From Modestobacter sp. Leaf380 (GTDB taxonomy: Bacteria > Actinomycetota > Actinomycetes > Mycobacteriales > Geodermatophilaceae), in contig NZ_LMQC01000025.1 of assembly GCF_001424485.1 (NCBI RefSeq), positions 1-64,000 of the forward strand: a DNA stretch of 64,000 nt, given 5' to 3'. This document shows positions 1 to 8,358 of the stretch, in pieces. A program made the translations under genes and the position numbers. The notes under the pieces were generated by a model. That model did no database searches, had not been told where the DNA came from, and was given only the letters and a program-made list of their open reading frames with translations. Within the stretch, counting starts at the first letter, position 1. Every line of letters begins with the position of its first letter.

Positions 1-1356
1 CGAGGATGGCGCGGGTGACCGCGACCTGTTCGGTGAGGACGCCGCCGATGACGGCCTGGGTCTCGTTGATGGTGTCGATGACGGTGCTGATGGCGGCGAG
101 GGTGGCCACGACGGCGTCGACCTGGTCCTGGATGGCGGTGATCTTGGCGGTGACGTCGGTGGTGGCCACGGCGGTCTCGCGGGCCAGTTCCTTGACCTCG
201 TTGGCCACGACGGCGAACCCGCGGCCGGCCTCGCCGGCGCGGGCGGCCTCGATGGTGGCGTTCAACGCGAGCAGGTTGGTCTGGGCGGCGATGGTCCCGA
301 TGGTCTGGGCGACCTGACCGACCTGCTGGCTGGACTCACCCAGGGCGGCGACGACGGTGTTGGCCTGCTCGGCCAGGTCCCGGCCCTGGGAGGCCACGGT
401 GGTCGCGGAGAGCACGTTGCGCTCGACCTCCTCGATGGAGGTGACCAGTTCCCGGCCGGCGGTGGCCAGCTGCTCGGTGGCGGCGATGCGGTCCAGGGCG
501 GCACCGAGCAGGTAGGCGGTGTTGCGCAGCGCGGCTTCCCGGCCCGGGGACATCACCAGGGTCCAAGTGGCGAAGAAGTCCATGGTGCCGATGACCTGCC
601 CACCGGAGGTGATGGGCAGGCACACCCCGGACTTCACCCCGGCGCGCTGGGCGGCGGGGGCGCGCACGCAGTCGGTGAGCTCGCCCAGGTCGGGCACGAA
701 GACCATGTCGCGGCGCTGCCACGCCCGCCCCGACAGCCCCACACCGGGGGCGAAGGTCGCGGCCAGGGTGACGGCGCGGAACTCCGGGCCGGCGTCCCCG
801 GACTCCCGCTCGAACCGCAACACCCCTGCCGCGGGGTCGACCCGCCAGAACGAGCCGTAGGCCCAGCCGAAGTCGGTGCGGATGGTGTCCAGGGCGGCGG
901 CCAGCGCGGTGTCGGCGTCGGTGGCGGCGGTCAGCTGCTGCAGCACCTCGGTGACCGCGGCGACGTCCTGGGCGGACTTGGCCTGCGCCTCACCGGCGGC
1001 CAGGCGGGCCAGCGCCTGGGACACCAGGGTCCCGATCGCACGCAGGGTGGCCAGCCGGCGCGGTGCGAGCTCCAGGGTCTCGGTGGTGAAGAAGTCCATC
1101 GTCCCCACCACCGCACCGGCGGCCACGATCGGGAAGCACACCCCCGACCGCACCCCCACCCGCTGCGCCACCGGGGCCCGCACGCAGTCGCGCACCTGCC
1201 CCAGGTCCGGCACGAACACCAGGTCGGCCGTGGCCCACGCGCGCCCCGACAGACCCACACCCCGGGCGAACGTCGCGGTCGCCGTGACCCGCGCGAACTC
1301 CTCGCTCACCGACCCCGACTCCGAGGAGAAGTGCAACAGCCCATCGGCCGGATCGA
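1..1356 (-). pseudogene. Chemoreceptor-like gene, 3' fragment: GAF copy, second GAF, methyl-accepting signalling domain (runs off window)
   Basis: Continuation of the same gene, in the frame that resumes in the first repeat copy. It reads part of GAF1, then a linker ([20 protein letters not shown]), a second GAF with the same core motifs ([35 protein letters not shown]), and a coiled-coil methyl-accepting domain with the family hairpin signature [20 protein letters not shown] followed by [15 protein letters not shown] near bases 190-300. No membrane segment is seen, so the intact protein would be a cytoplasmic receptor or a chemotaxis-like signalling scaffold that talks to CheA/CheW-type partners. 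The C-terminus lies beyond base 1. No start codon with a ribosome site is seen for this half alone. Confidence 0.7.
1073..1356. repeat. 284-bp direct repeat, copy A (inside chemoreceptor gene)
   Basis: Bases 1073-1356 match 1404-1687 at 283 of 284 positions. The one difference is C at 1199 versus A at 1530, a synonymous glycine codon change on the coding strand. The unit covers most of a GAF domain. The period is 331 bases, not a multiple of three, so the repeat breaks the reading frame. Confidence 0.95.
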
Positions 1357-1403
1357 GGCACCGGACCAGGAGGAACCATGCCCAACCCGTTCGTGAAGTT
1401 CTG
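1357..1403 (+). other. 47-bp foreign insert resembling the 5' end of a pspA/IM30 gene with its ribosome site
   Basis: Between the two GAF repeat copies are 47 bases that do not belong to the receptor. On the plus strand they read AGGAGG, four bases, then ATG and codons for MPNPFVKF. PspA/IM30 family proteins of actinobacteria typically start with M-(A/P)-N-P-F-V-K, so this looks like the ribosome site and first eight codons of a pspA-like gene, lying antisense to the receptor. After this the sequence is GAF repeat again. The match is short, so the origin is an inference. Confidence 0.6.
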
Positions 1404-1687
1404 CAGGGTCTCGGTGGTGAAGAAGTCCATCGTCCCCACCACCGCACCGGCGGCCACGATCGGGAAGCACACCCCCGACCGCACCCCCACCCGCTGCGCC
1501 ACCGGGGCCCGCACGCAGTCGCGCACCTGACCCAGGTCCGGCACGAACACCAGGTCGGCCGTGGCCCACGCGCGCCCCGACAGACCCACACCCCGGGCGA
1601 ACGTCGCGGTCGCCGTGACCCGCGCGAACTCCTCGCTCACCGACCCCGACTCCGAGGAGAAGTGCAACAGCCCATCGGCCGGATCGA
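1404..1687. repeat. 284-bp direct repeat, copy B (original GAF1 location)
   Basis: Second copy of the 284-bp unit. It is flanked on its right by sequence that continues the GAF domain in frame to the gene start, so this copy sits in the native N-terminal context, while copy A is joined in frame to the downstream linker. Each copy therefore keeps one native junction. Confidence 0.95.
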
Positions 1688-1977
1688 TGGTCCAGTGCGA
1701 CCCGTAGGCCCACCCGAACCCCTCCCGGACAGCGGACAACGCAGCCCGCACCGCCTCCTGGCTGGACGAGACACCCGCCAACGCCGACACCACCGACGTC
1801 ACCGCATCGACGTCGGCCTCCGCGTCGGCGGTGAGGGCGGCGGCGTGGGAACGGGACAGGGCGGATCGCACGTGGGCCCTCCAGGGGCTGTACGGAGCGC
1901 GGGCCGCGGCTTCGACCGTCTCCTGTCTCTCCCTTCGGCGGCCCAGCCAGCCACTGAAGCGGTGGTTGAACACCGGA

Positions 1978-2730
1978 TCAGTCTGAATCAGCCGTTTCCG
2001 GAACGGGCCCATCCGGGCGGGAGAAGACGTACTCGGCGAACACCCCGTCGGCGGAGTACTCCGCGGTCTCCAGCACCAGGCCGGCCCGCTCCGCGAGAGC
2101 CTCGAACAGCCAGGTGAACGTCGAGTGCTCGTCGCGGACGTGCTCCTCGAAGTCCGCGCGACTCCACCCGTCGCCGCCGTCGGGACCGCCGGTGGCGCAC
2201 CACGCCTCCAGCCGCTCCTCGGCCTCGTGCACCTCGAAGGACCAGACGACGTCCCAGACCCGGAGCACCCCGCCGGGGCGCAGGGCGTCCCGGATGCGGG
2301 CCAGTGCGACGCCCTTCCAGAAGTCGGGCAGGTGGTGCATCGCGTACCGGCTGTAGACGACGTCGGCCGGCGGACCCTGGTGCTGGTAGTCCAGGAACCC
2401 GGCCTGCACGACGGTGACGTTCTCCAGCCCGGACCGCCTCAGCTTGGCCTCCAGCTCGGCGATCATCACCGGGGAGACGTCGACGGCGACCACCCGCCCG
2501 CACACCCGCGCCGCCGCGAGCGCGAACTGACCGGTGCCCGTGCCGAGCTCCACGACCACCGAATCGCCGTCCATGCCCCAACGCTGCAGCAGCGCCACCT
2601 CACGGTCGGGGGCGGCGTCCTCGATGGCGTCGTAGCGCGCGACGTGCCCGGCGTCGAGGTTCTCCCGGCCCGCGCTGGCGACCTGGTCCAGCAGCCACCC
2701 CGGACGGCCTGGTGCGTCTGCTGCTGTCAT
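1978..2730 (-). CDS. Class I SAM-dependent methyltransferase
   Basis: A 250-residue cytoplasmic methyltransferase of unknown substrate. The SAM-binding glycine-rich loop ELGTGTGQ is at residues 61-68, the acidic residue after strand 2 is in VAVDVS (81-86), and the motif ADVVYSRYAMHHLPDFWK fits small-molecule UbiE/Methyltransf_25-like enzymes. The ATG at 2730 is preferred over the upstream in-frame ATG at 2826 because the added 32 residues look non-coding and because a TACGGT -10 box ends six bases before the 2730 ATG, which suggests a leaderless transcript. It sits upstream of the broken receptor gene on the same strand with a gap of about 107 bases; no functional link is evident. Confidence 0.85.
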   Translation of the reverse strand: MTAADAPGRPGWLLDQVASAGRENLDAGHVARYDAIEDAAPDREVALLQRWGMDGDSVVVELGTGTGQFALAAARVCGRVVAVDVSPVMIAELEAKLRRSGLENVTVVQAGFLDYQHQGPPADVVYSRYAMHHLPDFWKGVALARIRDALRPGGVLRVWDVVWSFEVHEAEERLEAWCATGGPDGGDGWSRADFEEHVRDEHSTFTWLFEALAERAGLVLETAEYSADGVFAEYVFSRPDGPVPETADSD

Positions 2731-2736
2731 GCCCTG

Positions 2737-2742
2737 ACCGTA
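2737..2742 (-). promoter_or_regulatory. -10 box (TACGGT), leaderless start of methyltransferase gene
   Basis: On the minus strand TACGGT is followed by six bases and the ATG at 2730. This TANNNT-N6-start layout recurs at several genes of the window and is the usual appearance of leaderless actinobacterial genes. No clear -35 box. Confidence 0.5.
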
Positions 2743-2983
2743 GGGCCGGCGCGTCCCGCGGACGAGACCCCGCCACCCCTCGTCCCAGGCGCCGCCGACG
2801 CTGCGAGCGGGGTGCCAGGACCGCACGCGCCGGTCGCGGGTGGACCACGCGGCTCACATGCGTCTGCTGCGATACGGCATGGGATCGTTTGGGCTCCGAC
2901 CTGGGGCGATGTCCGTCTGGAATCTGATACCAACGGCCTCGCAATCCGCCCCCGGGATGACGCCACACGGCCTCCGCGGGCCC

Positions 2984-2989
2984 TAGGGT
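2984..2989 (+). promoter_or_regulatory. -10 box (TAGGGT) upstream of lipoprotein gene
   Basis: TAGGGT lies 30 bases before the GTG at 3020, with an AAGGAG ribosome site at 3010-3015 in between, so this gene would have a short conventional leader. The rest of the 289-base divergent gap (2731-3019) shows no other element I can name. Confidence 0.4.
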
Positions 2990-3019
2990 CTGGCTCACCG
3001 CCGTCTGAGAAGGAGAACC

Positions 3020-4012
3020 GTGCGCGTCTTGCGAGGTCCCGCCGTCCTGTCCGCCGCCACCGTGCTCGCCGTGCTGCTGGCCGGGTGCTCCGGCTCGGGG
3101 GACGACGACGCGTCCGGCGCGCCCGCCGAGCAGACGTCGCCCCTGTCGGAGTACCTGAGCGCCGTCTACGGCGGCGACCTGTCCCCCGACGAGCAGGAGC
3201 GCCAGTTCGCCGAGCAGCAGGCTCAGACCGAGGAACTGGTCGCACAGTGCATGCAGGACGAGGGTTTCGAGTACAGCCCGGACACCCAGAGCGGCGGCTT
3301 CACCAGCGGAGACGACATCGAGTACGAGCCCGAGGACCGCGACTGGGTCGCCCAGTGGGGTTACGGCGCCGTCAACTCCCCCTTCAACGACCCGGCGCAG
3401 CCCACCGAGGAGTACGTGGACCCCAACGGCGACTACCTCGCCACGCTGTCGGAGTCCGAGCAGGCGGCGTTCAACGAGGCGCTGTACGGGCCGGGCCCCG
3501 ACGAGGACGAGATCTCCGAGGACGGGTCCTTCGACTACGACTGGCAGACCGCCGGCTGCCAGGGCGCCGCCCAGCACCAGGTGTCCGGGGACGACCCGAG
3601 CCAGTCCGAGGAGTTCAAGCCGCTCTTCGACGCGATCAACGCCCTCTACGAGGACACCCAGTCCTCCCCCGAGATGTCCGACCTGGACGCCGAGTGGGCC
3701 GCCTGCATGGACGCGGCCGGCAAGACCGGGTTCACCATGCAGGCCGACGCGCAGAACTCGGTCTACGACGACATGAACGCCCTCTACGAGGAGATGCCCG
3801 TCTCCGAGGACGGCAGCGGTGAGCCCGACCAGGCCGCCACCGACGCGCTGGCTGAGAAAGAGGTCGAACTCGCCCTCGTCGACCTGGACTGCCGCGAGGA
3901 GACCGACTACCGGGACCGGTCGGCGGAGATCACCCGTGTCGCCGAGGAGCAGTTCATCAGCGACCACCAGGCCGAGCTCGACGCACTCGTCGCCGCCTCC
4001 GAGCAGGACTGA
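3020..4012 (+). CDS. Putative secreted lipoprotein, acidic, unknown function
   Basis: A 330-residue protein with a lipoprotein signal: a short basic start, a hydrophobic stretch and the lipobox LLAGC with the modified cysteine at residue 23, followed by a Ser/Gly/Asp linker. The mature part is strongly acidic and has spaced cysteines (VAQCMQDEGFEY, TAGCQGAAQHQ, WAACMDAAGKTGF, LDCREETDYR). That pattern is common in actinobacterial lipoproteins of unknown function. The GTG start follows AAGGAG with good spacing. It ends four bases before the adaptor gene of the MacB-like exporter and probably shares its transcript, so it may be an extracytoplasmic partner of that system; this is inference. Confidence 0.75.
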   Translation: MRVLRGPAVLSAATVLAVLLAGCSGSGDDDASGAPAEQTSPLSEYLSAVYGGDLSPDEQERQFAEQQAQTEELVAQCMQDEGFEYSPDTQSGGFTSGDDIEYEPEDRDWVAQWGYGAVNSPFNDPAQPTEEYVDPNGDYLATLSESEQAAFNEALYGPGPDEDEISEDGSFDYDWQTAGCQGAAQHQVSGDDPSQSEEFKPLFDAINALYEDTQSSPEMSDLDAEWAACMDAAGKTGFTMQADAQNSVYDDMNALYEEMPVSEDGSGEPDQAATDALAEKEVELALVDLDCREETDYRDRSAEITRVAEEQFISDHQAELDALVAASEQD

Positions 4013-4016
4013 GCCG

Positions 4017-5573
4017 GTGCCGGACGAGACCCCCGCCCTGCCCGGGGACCCCGCCCCCCGCGCCTCGCCCGCAGCGCGGCTGCGGGCCCGGCTCGGCGCA
4101 CTGCCGACCCTGGTGCGCCGCAACCGGGCGCTCTGGGTGACCGCGGCCGTCGCCGTGGTCGCCCTGGTCGCCGGGCTGCTCGTGGGCCGGTTCGTGGTGG
4201 CCCCGGACGACGCCTCGGCGCAGGTCCCGAGCCCTGGCCTGGTCACCGTGCCGGTGGGGTTCGGCCCGCTGAGCAACGACGTCACCATCCGCGGCGAGGT
4301 CGGCTACGCCGACTCCGTCGAGGTCACCATCGACACCTCCTCGATCTCCGGGCCGGCGGTGGTCACCGGGCAGGTCCCCGAGGTGGGTGCCGAGCTGGGC
4401 CCGCTGGGCGTCGCCCTCGAGGTCGCCGGCCGGCCCGTCGTGGTGCTGCCCGGTGAGCTGCCGGCCTACCGCACGCTGCGCTTCGGCGTCTCGGGCCCCG
4501 ACGTCGTCCAGTTCAAGGAGGCGATGCGGGCCGTGGGCCTGGACGCCGGCGACCCGGCCAGCAACGTCTTCGACCAGACCGCCGCCGCCGCCGTCACCTC
4601 CCTGTACGCCCAGGCCGGCTACCCGGTCCCCTCCGACGAGGACGGCGCGCAGGACGGCGTCCGGGCCGCGCAGGAGGGCGTCCGGGCCGCCGAGCAGGCC
4701 GTCTCCGCCGCCCAGGCGGAGGTCAGCTCGGCCCAGGGCGGCCCGACGGCGGTGCAGGTGCAGGAGGCCGACAACGCGGTCGCCGCCGCCCGCCGCGAGC
4801 TGGACGCCGCCCTGGCCGCCACCCCCGACGACGGCGTGGCGATCGGTGGGCTCCGCGACGCACTGACCCTGGCCCAGCTCCAGCGCCAGGCGCTGAACGC
4901 ACCCAAGGACACCACCGCCCAGCGGGCCGCGCTCACCGCCGCGCAGGGCCAGCTCACCCAGGCCCGCACCGACCTCACCCGCGCCCAGCAGGAGGCACTG
5001 CCCTCCCTGCCCGCCGGCGAGGTGCTCTACCTGACCCAGCTCCCCCGCCGGGTCGACGCCGTCGCCGCGGAGCGCGGGAAGGTCCTGGACGGGGCCGCGA
5101 TGACGGTCTCGGGGGCGACCCTGGCACTCAGCGGCACCGCCGCCGAGGCCGACGCCCGGTTGCTGGTCGTCGGGCAGCCGGCGACCTTCGACCTGCCCGA
5201 CGGGACCGAGGCTCCGGCGACGATCAGCAGCGTCGAGCCCGGTGCCGACGGCGAGGCCCGCTGGAGGGTGCTGCTGGCACCGGGGCCGCTGACCCCCGAG
5301 CAGGTCACCGAGCTGCAGGGCACCAACGTCCGGGTGTCGATCCCGGTCGGGGCGACCGAGGGCGACGTGCTGTCGGTGCCGCTGGCCGCGCTGAGCGCCG
5401 GGCCGGGCGGGGAGTCCCGGGTCGAGGTCGTCGACGGCGACCCGCGCGCGGGCGCACAGGCCCAGACCCGGCTGGTCGTGGTCGAGACCGGCCTGGCCGC
5501 CGACGGCGCCGTCGAGGTCCGGCCCACCGACGGCGACCTCGGCGAGGGCGACCTCGTCGTCGCGGGCCGGTGA
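4017..5573 (+). CDS. HlyD/MacA-like efflux adaptor with peptidoglycan-binding-type domain
   Basis: A 518-residue membrane-anchored periplasmic-adaptor-type protein. After a basic N-terminus there is one membrane anchor (LWVTAAVAVVALVAGLLVGR, about residues 37-57). Then comes a barrel-sandwich half (GPLSNDVTIRGEVGYAD), a PG_binding_1-like module (VSGPDVVQFKEAMRAVG), a long Ala/Gln-rich coiled coil (about 205-330), and C-terminal beta-barrel segments. The start is the GTG four bases after the lipoprotein stop; the frame is open further upstream but there overlaps the lipoprotein. Its stop overlaps the ATPase start (GTGA), so the set lipoprotein-adaptor-ATPase-permease is one operon. It would link the permease to the cell envelope for export of an unknown substrate. 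Confidence 0.85.
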   Translation: MPDETPALPGDPAPRASPAARLRARLGALPTLVRRNRALWVTAAVAVVALVAGLLVGRFVVAPDDASAQVPSPGLVTVPVGFGPLSNDVTIRGEVGYADSVEVTIDTSSISGPAVVTGQVPEVGAELGPLGVALEVAGRPVVVLPGELPAYRTLRFGVSGPDVVQFKEAMRAVGLDAGDPASNVFDQTAAAAVTSLYAQAGYPVPSDEDGAQDGVRAAQEGVRAAEQAVSAAQAEVSSAQGGPTAVQVQEADNAVAAARRELDAALAATPDDGVAIGGLRDALTLAQLQRQALNAPKDTTAQRAALTAAQGQLTQARTDLTRAQQEALPSLPAGEVLYLTQLPRRVDAVAAERGKVLDGAAMTVSGATLALSGTAAEADARLLVVGQPATFDLPDGTEAPATISSVEPGADGEARWRVLLAPGPLTPEQVTELQGTNVRVSIPVGATEGDVLSVPLAALSAGPGGESRVEVVDGDPRAGAQAQTRLVVVETGLAADGAVEVRPTDGDLGEGDLVVAGR

Positions 5574-6292
5574 CCGCCAGCCCGGCGGCCACCACCGCAC
5601 CACTCCCGGCCGGCGCGCCGGAGCCGGCGATCGAGCTGCGCGACGTCACCCGGTCCTTCCCCGGCCCGCCCGAGGTCCAGGCGCTCAAGGGCGTCAACGT
5701 CTCCGTCGCCGACGGCGAGTACGTCTCGATCATCGGCCCCAGCGGTTCCGGCAAGTCCACGATGCTGAACATCCTGGGCCTGCTGGACCGGCCCACGGTC
5801 GGTGAGTACCGGCTCGGCGGGGTGCTCACCAGTGGCCTGGGCGAGGACGAGCGCGCCGCTGTCCGGGCCCGGCAGCTGGGCTTCGTCTTCCAGGCCTTCC
5901 ACCTGATGTCCCGGCGGACGGTGCTGGAGAACGTGCTGCTGCCGATGCTGTACGCCGGCACCCCGCGGGCCGAGCGGGAGCCCCGAGCCCGGGAGGCGCT
6001 GGAGCGGGTCGGCCTGGGCCATCGGCTGGGGTTCCAACCCGGCACGCTGTCCGGCGGGGAGCGCCAGCGGGTCGCGGTGGCCCGCGCGGTGGCCACCCGG
6101 CCGCGCGTGCTGCTGGCCGACGAGCCCACCGGCAACCTGGACCAGGCCACCAGCGCGGAGATCATGGCGCTGTTCGAGGAGCTCAACGACGACGGCCTGA
6201 CCCTCGTCGTCATCACCCACGACGACGGCGTCGCCCGCCGGGCACACCGCCGCATCCGGCTGGCCGACGGCCGCGTCAGCAGCGCCGCGTGA
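5570..6292 (+). CDS. ABC transporter ATP-binding protein, MacB/LolD type
   Basis: A 240-residue ATPase subunit. Walker A GPSGSGKST at 56-64, Q-loop in FVFQAFHLM, signature LSGGERQRVAVARA and Walker B VLLADEPTGNLD are all present, and the wording is that of the MacB/LolD/FtsE-like group that powers FtsX-type permeases rather than classical transporters. The GTG start overlaps the adaptor stop by the GTGA arrangement, and the gene overlaps the permease start by four bases. It would drive a mechanotransmission exporter together with the neighbouring adaptor and permease. Substrate unknown. Confidence 0.93.
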   Translation: MTASPAATTAPLPAGAPEPAIELRDVTRSFPGPPEVQALKGVNVSVADGEYVSIIGPSGSGKSTMLNILGLLDRPTVGEYRLGGVLTSGLGEDERAAVRARQLGFVFQAFHLMSRRTVLENVLLPMLYAGTPRAEREPRAREALERVGLGHRLGFQPGTLSGGERQRVAVARAVATRPRVLLADEPTGNLDQATSAEIMALFEELNDDGLTLVVITHDDGVARRAHRRIRLADGRVSSAA

Positions 6293-7590
6293 GGGGACTC
6301 CGTGGACGCCGCGGTGGGCGTCGCGGCGACGCGGCCGGGCCGGCGACCACACCGCTGCGCGCCGTCGCACCGGCCGACCGGTTCCGGTTCAGCGACCTGC
6401 TGGGCGAGGCCACCGCCGACATCGGGTCCCGCCCCGGCCGGCTGGTCACCACGATCATCGGGACGGTGCTGGGGATCGCCGCGCTCATCGCCACCATCGG
6501 CTTCGCCCAGACCGCGGCCGGTCAGATCGCCCAGCAGTTCGACGCCACCGCGGCCACCCAGCTGTCGGTCACCCCGGCGACGGCGGACACCACCGGCGGC
6601 ACGACCGTCGCCGCCGGGGTGCTGCCCTGGGACGCCCCGGCCCGGCTGGAGCGGCTGGCCGGCGTCGAGTCCGCGGCCCTGCTGGCCGAGGTGTCGCTGC
6701 CCGAGGTGACCATCACCGCCGTCCCGGTCAACGACCCCTCGCAGGCACCGGTCGCCGCACCGCCGGTGTACGCCGCGTCGGAGGAGCTGCTGGACACCCT
6801 GGGCGGGCACGTGGCCACCGGCCGGTTCTTCGACCGCGGTCACGACGCGCGGGGCGACCGGGTCGCGGTGCTCGGCTCCCGGGCCGCCGAGCGGCTGGGC
6901 GTGCAGCGGGTGGACACCCAGCCCTCGGTGTTCATCGACGGCATCCCCTACACGGTGCTGGGGGTCGTCGACTCCTACGCCGCCCGCGCCGAGCTGCTCA
7001 ACGCCGTCGTCCTGCCCACCGGGACGGCGCGCGCCGACCTGGGGCTCACCACACCGGGCGACGCCCAGGCCCGCATCGCGATCGGCGCCGGACCGCAGCT
7101 GTCCGAGCAGGCCCCGCTGGCGCTGGCCCCCGACGACCCGGAGAGCCTGGAAGTCAGCGCGCCCCGCGGCCGTTCCGACCTCGGCGAGGACGTCCAGGCC
7201 GACGTGAACGGGGTGTTCGTCATCCTGTCGCTCGTCGTGCTGCTGGCCGGCGGAGTCGGCATCGCCAACGTGACGATGCTGTCGGTGGTCGAGCGGACCG
7301 GGGAGATCGGGCTGCGCCGCGCGGTGGGTGCCACCAGCCGGCAGATCGCGGGCCAGTTCATGGCCGAGTCCGTCGTCGTGGGTCTGCTCGGGGGGCTGAT
7401 CGGCGCCTCGCTCGGGGTGTTCTCCGTCGTCGGCCTCTCGCTGGCCCGCGGCTGGACCCCGGTGCTGGACCCCTGGGTGGCTGTCGGCGGAGCCCTGCTG
7501 GGAGCGGTGCTGGGTCTCGTCGCCGGGGGCCTGCCGGCCCGCCGGGCGGCCCGGATCGAGCCGGTCGACGCCCTGCGCGGGGGCACCTGA
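6289..7590 (+). CDS. ABC transporter permease, MacB/FtsX family
   Basis: A 433-residue permease. A basic N-terminus leads to TM1 (about residues 45-70), then a large extracytoplasmic MacB-type domain (about 75-300), then the FtsX domain with three membrane segments (about 305-425). The FtsX domain carries the typical VERTGEIGLRRAVGAT coupling helix region. The GTG start overlaps the ATPase stop. The last gene of the four-gene exporter operon; the next gene downstream has its own promoter. Macrolide, lipoprotein or peptide export are all possible; nothing in the sequence decides it. Confidence 0.92.
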   Translation: MRGLRGRRGGRRGDAAGPATTPLRAVAPADRFRFSDLLGEATADIGSRPGRLVTTIIGTVLGIAALIATIGFAQTAAGQIAQQFDATAATQLSVTPATADTTGGTTVAAGVLPWDAPARLERLAGVESAALLAEVSLPEVTITAVPVNDPSQAPVAAPPVYAASEELLDTLGGHVATGRFFDRGHDARGDRVAVLGSRAAERLGVQRVDTQPSVFIDGIPYTVLGVVDSYAARAELLNAVVLPTGTARADLGLTTPGDAQARIAIGAGPQLSEQAPLALAPDDPESLEVSAPRGRSDLGEDVQADVNGVFVILSLVVLLAGGVGIANVTMLSVVERTGEIGLRRAVGATSRQIAGQFMAESVVVGLLGGLIGASLGVFSVVGLSLARGWTPVLDPWVAVGGALLGAVLGLVAGGLPARRAARIEPVDALRGGT

Positions 7591-7621
7591 CCGCGCACTC
7601 CGTCCCGGGCATCGACGCCCG

Positions 7622-7627
7622 TAGGGT
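7622..7627 (+). promoter_or_regulatory. -10 box (TAGGGT), leaderless start of DIP1984 gene
   Basis: TAGGGT, six bases, then the GTG at 7634, with no ribosome site between. Same leaderless layout as at five other genes here. Confidence 0.55.
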
Positions 7628-7633
7628 CGGGGC

Positions 7634-8092
7634 GTGAAGATCGCCGAGGCACTGACCCTGCGGGCCGAGGCCCAGCGCAAGGTCCACCAGCTGCGGGCCC
7701 GGATCACGGCCAACGCCCACCACCAGGAGGGCACCGAGCCCACCGAGGACGCCGCGGAGCTGCTCGCCGAGGCCGAGGGCGTGCTCGACGAGCTGGAGGT
7801 CTGGATCACCCGGATCAACCGGACCAACGCCGCCGTCGACCTGGGTGCCGACGGCACGATGACCGACGCGCTGGCCCGCCGCGACGTGCTGCGCCTGCGG
7901 CACGGCCTGCTGGTCGGTGCGGCCGACGCCGCGGGCGGCGAGGGCTTCCGGCACCTGCGCAGCGAGCTGCGGCAGCTGACCACGCTCCCGGTGCGCGAGC
8001 TGCGCGCCCGCGCCGACGACGTCGCCCGGGAGCTGCGCGAGCTCGACGTCCGGGTGCAGCAGGCCAACTGGACCCACGACCTGCTGGACTGA
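7634..8092 (+). CDS. DIP1984 family protein
   Basis: A 152-residue, largely helical cytoplasmic protein. The opening KIAEALTLRAEAQRKVHQLR, the middle WITRINRTNAAVDLGADGTM, and the end LDVRVQQANWTHDLLD match the DIP1984 family (named from Corynebacterium diphtheriae, sometimes labelled septicolysin), whose biochemical role is not established. The start is a GTG with a -10 box six bases before it, so translation is probably leaderless. It lies alone between the exporter operon and the iron-regulated binding protein. No catalytic motif recognised. Confidence 0.85.
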   Translation: MKIAEALTLRAEAQRKVHQLRARITANAHHQEGTEPTEDAAELLAEAEGVLDELEVWITRINRTNAAVDLGADGTMTDALARRDVLRLRHGLLVGAADAAGGEGFRHLRSELRQLTTLPVRELRARADDVARELRELDVRVQQANWTHDLLD

Positions 8093-8358
8093 CCGGCTCC
8101 TACACTGGCCCGGCCGTCGCGGGAGCCGGTAGCCACAGGGGAGCGGGCACGGACCCGACCGTCCGGCGGGCATCCGGACCACTGCTGGCAGGTGGGGGGC
8201 AGCCTCGGAGTTCGACTCTCCGGAGCACGACGCAGCCCAGCACGACGCACCACCGACAGTGCACGCAGCACGACTCACCACCACGTGCCGGTCCCTGCGG
8301 TGAGGGTGGGGCAGGGGTCTCCCGCGACGGCCCCGCGGCCCCGGTTAGGCTCGCCAGG
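8093..8358. other. Intergenic leader with tRNA T-arm-like hairpin and short repeats
   Basis: This gap before the siderophore-binding protein holds no gene I can support. At 8101 TACACT could be a -10 box. At 8206-8222 there is a perfect 5-bp stem with a seven-base loop TTCGACT, exactly the shape of a tRNA T-arm, but no matching acceptor or anticodon arm was found. Directly after it, the motif AGCACGAC followed by GCA or TCA occurs three times (8224, 8239, 8267). It might be part of a structured RNA; I cannot name one. Confidence 0.3.

Larger units (their letters stand above)
990..1871 (-). pseudogene. GAF-domain chemoreceptor-like gene, 5' fragment (frame broken)
   Basis: This is the N-terminal part of a soluble sensor. 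From a GTG at 1871 it encodes a short helical lead and one GAF domain ([45 protein letters not shown]). I chose this GTG because a GGAGG lies five bases upstream; the longer frame from 2012 overlaps the methyltransferase and has no ribosome site. At 1404 the natural reading frame ends: the next 47 bases are foreign and the following 284-base GAF repeat is read in the wrong frame, giving about 100 nonsense residues to a stop at 990. Removing 331 bases would fuse it to the 3' fragment as GAF-GAF-signalling domain. Either a real mutation or an assembly fault. Confidence 0.72.

Noticed and set aside
876-2117. 413-codon plus-strand open frame across the GAF repeat
   Set aside because: The minus strand encodes recognisable GAF motifs here; the plus frame has none apart from the short pspA-like start.
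8101-8230. Cobalamin riboswitch upstream of the siderophore-binding gene
   Set aside because: GGGAGCCGGT resembles one riboswitch element, but the B12-box and the rest of the core are absent.
8158-8232. tRNA gene suggested by a perfect T-arm (loop TTCGACT) at 8206-8222
   Set aside because: No 5' acceptor strand complementary to the seven bases after the T-arm, no anticodon arm in normal or long-variable-arm spacing, and no CCA. Kept only as a note on leader structure.
5305-8271. 988-codon minus-strand open frame
   Set aside because: Antisense shadow of the exporter operon and DIP1984 gene caused by high GC; composition Arg/Ser/Pro-rich, no family motifs.
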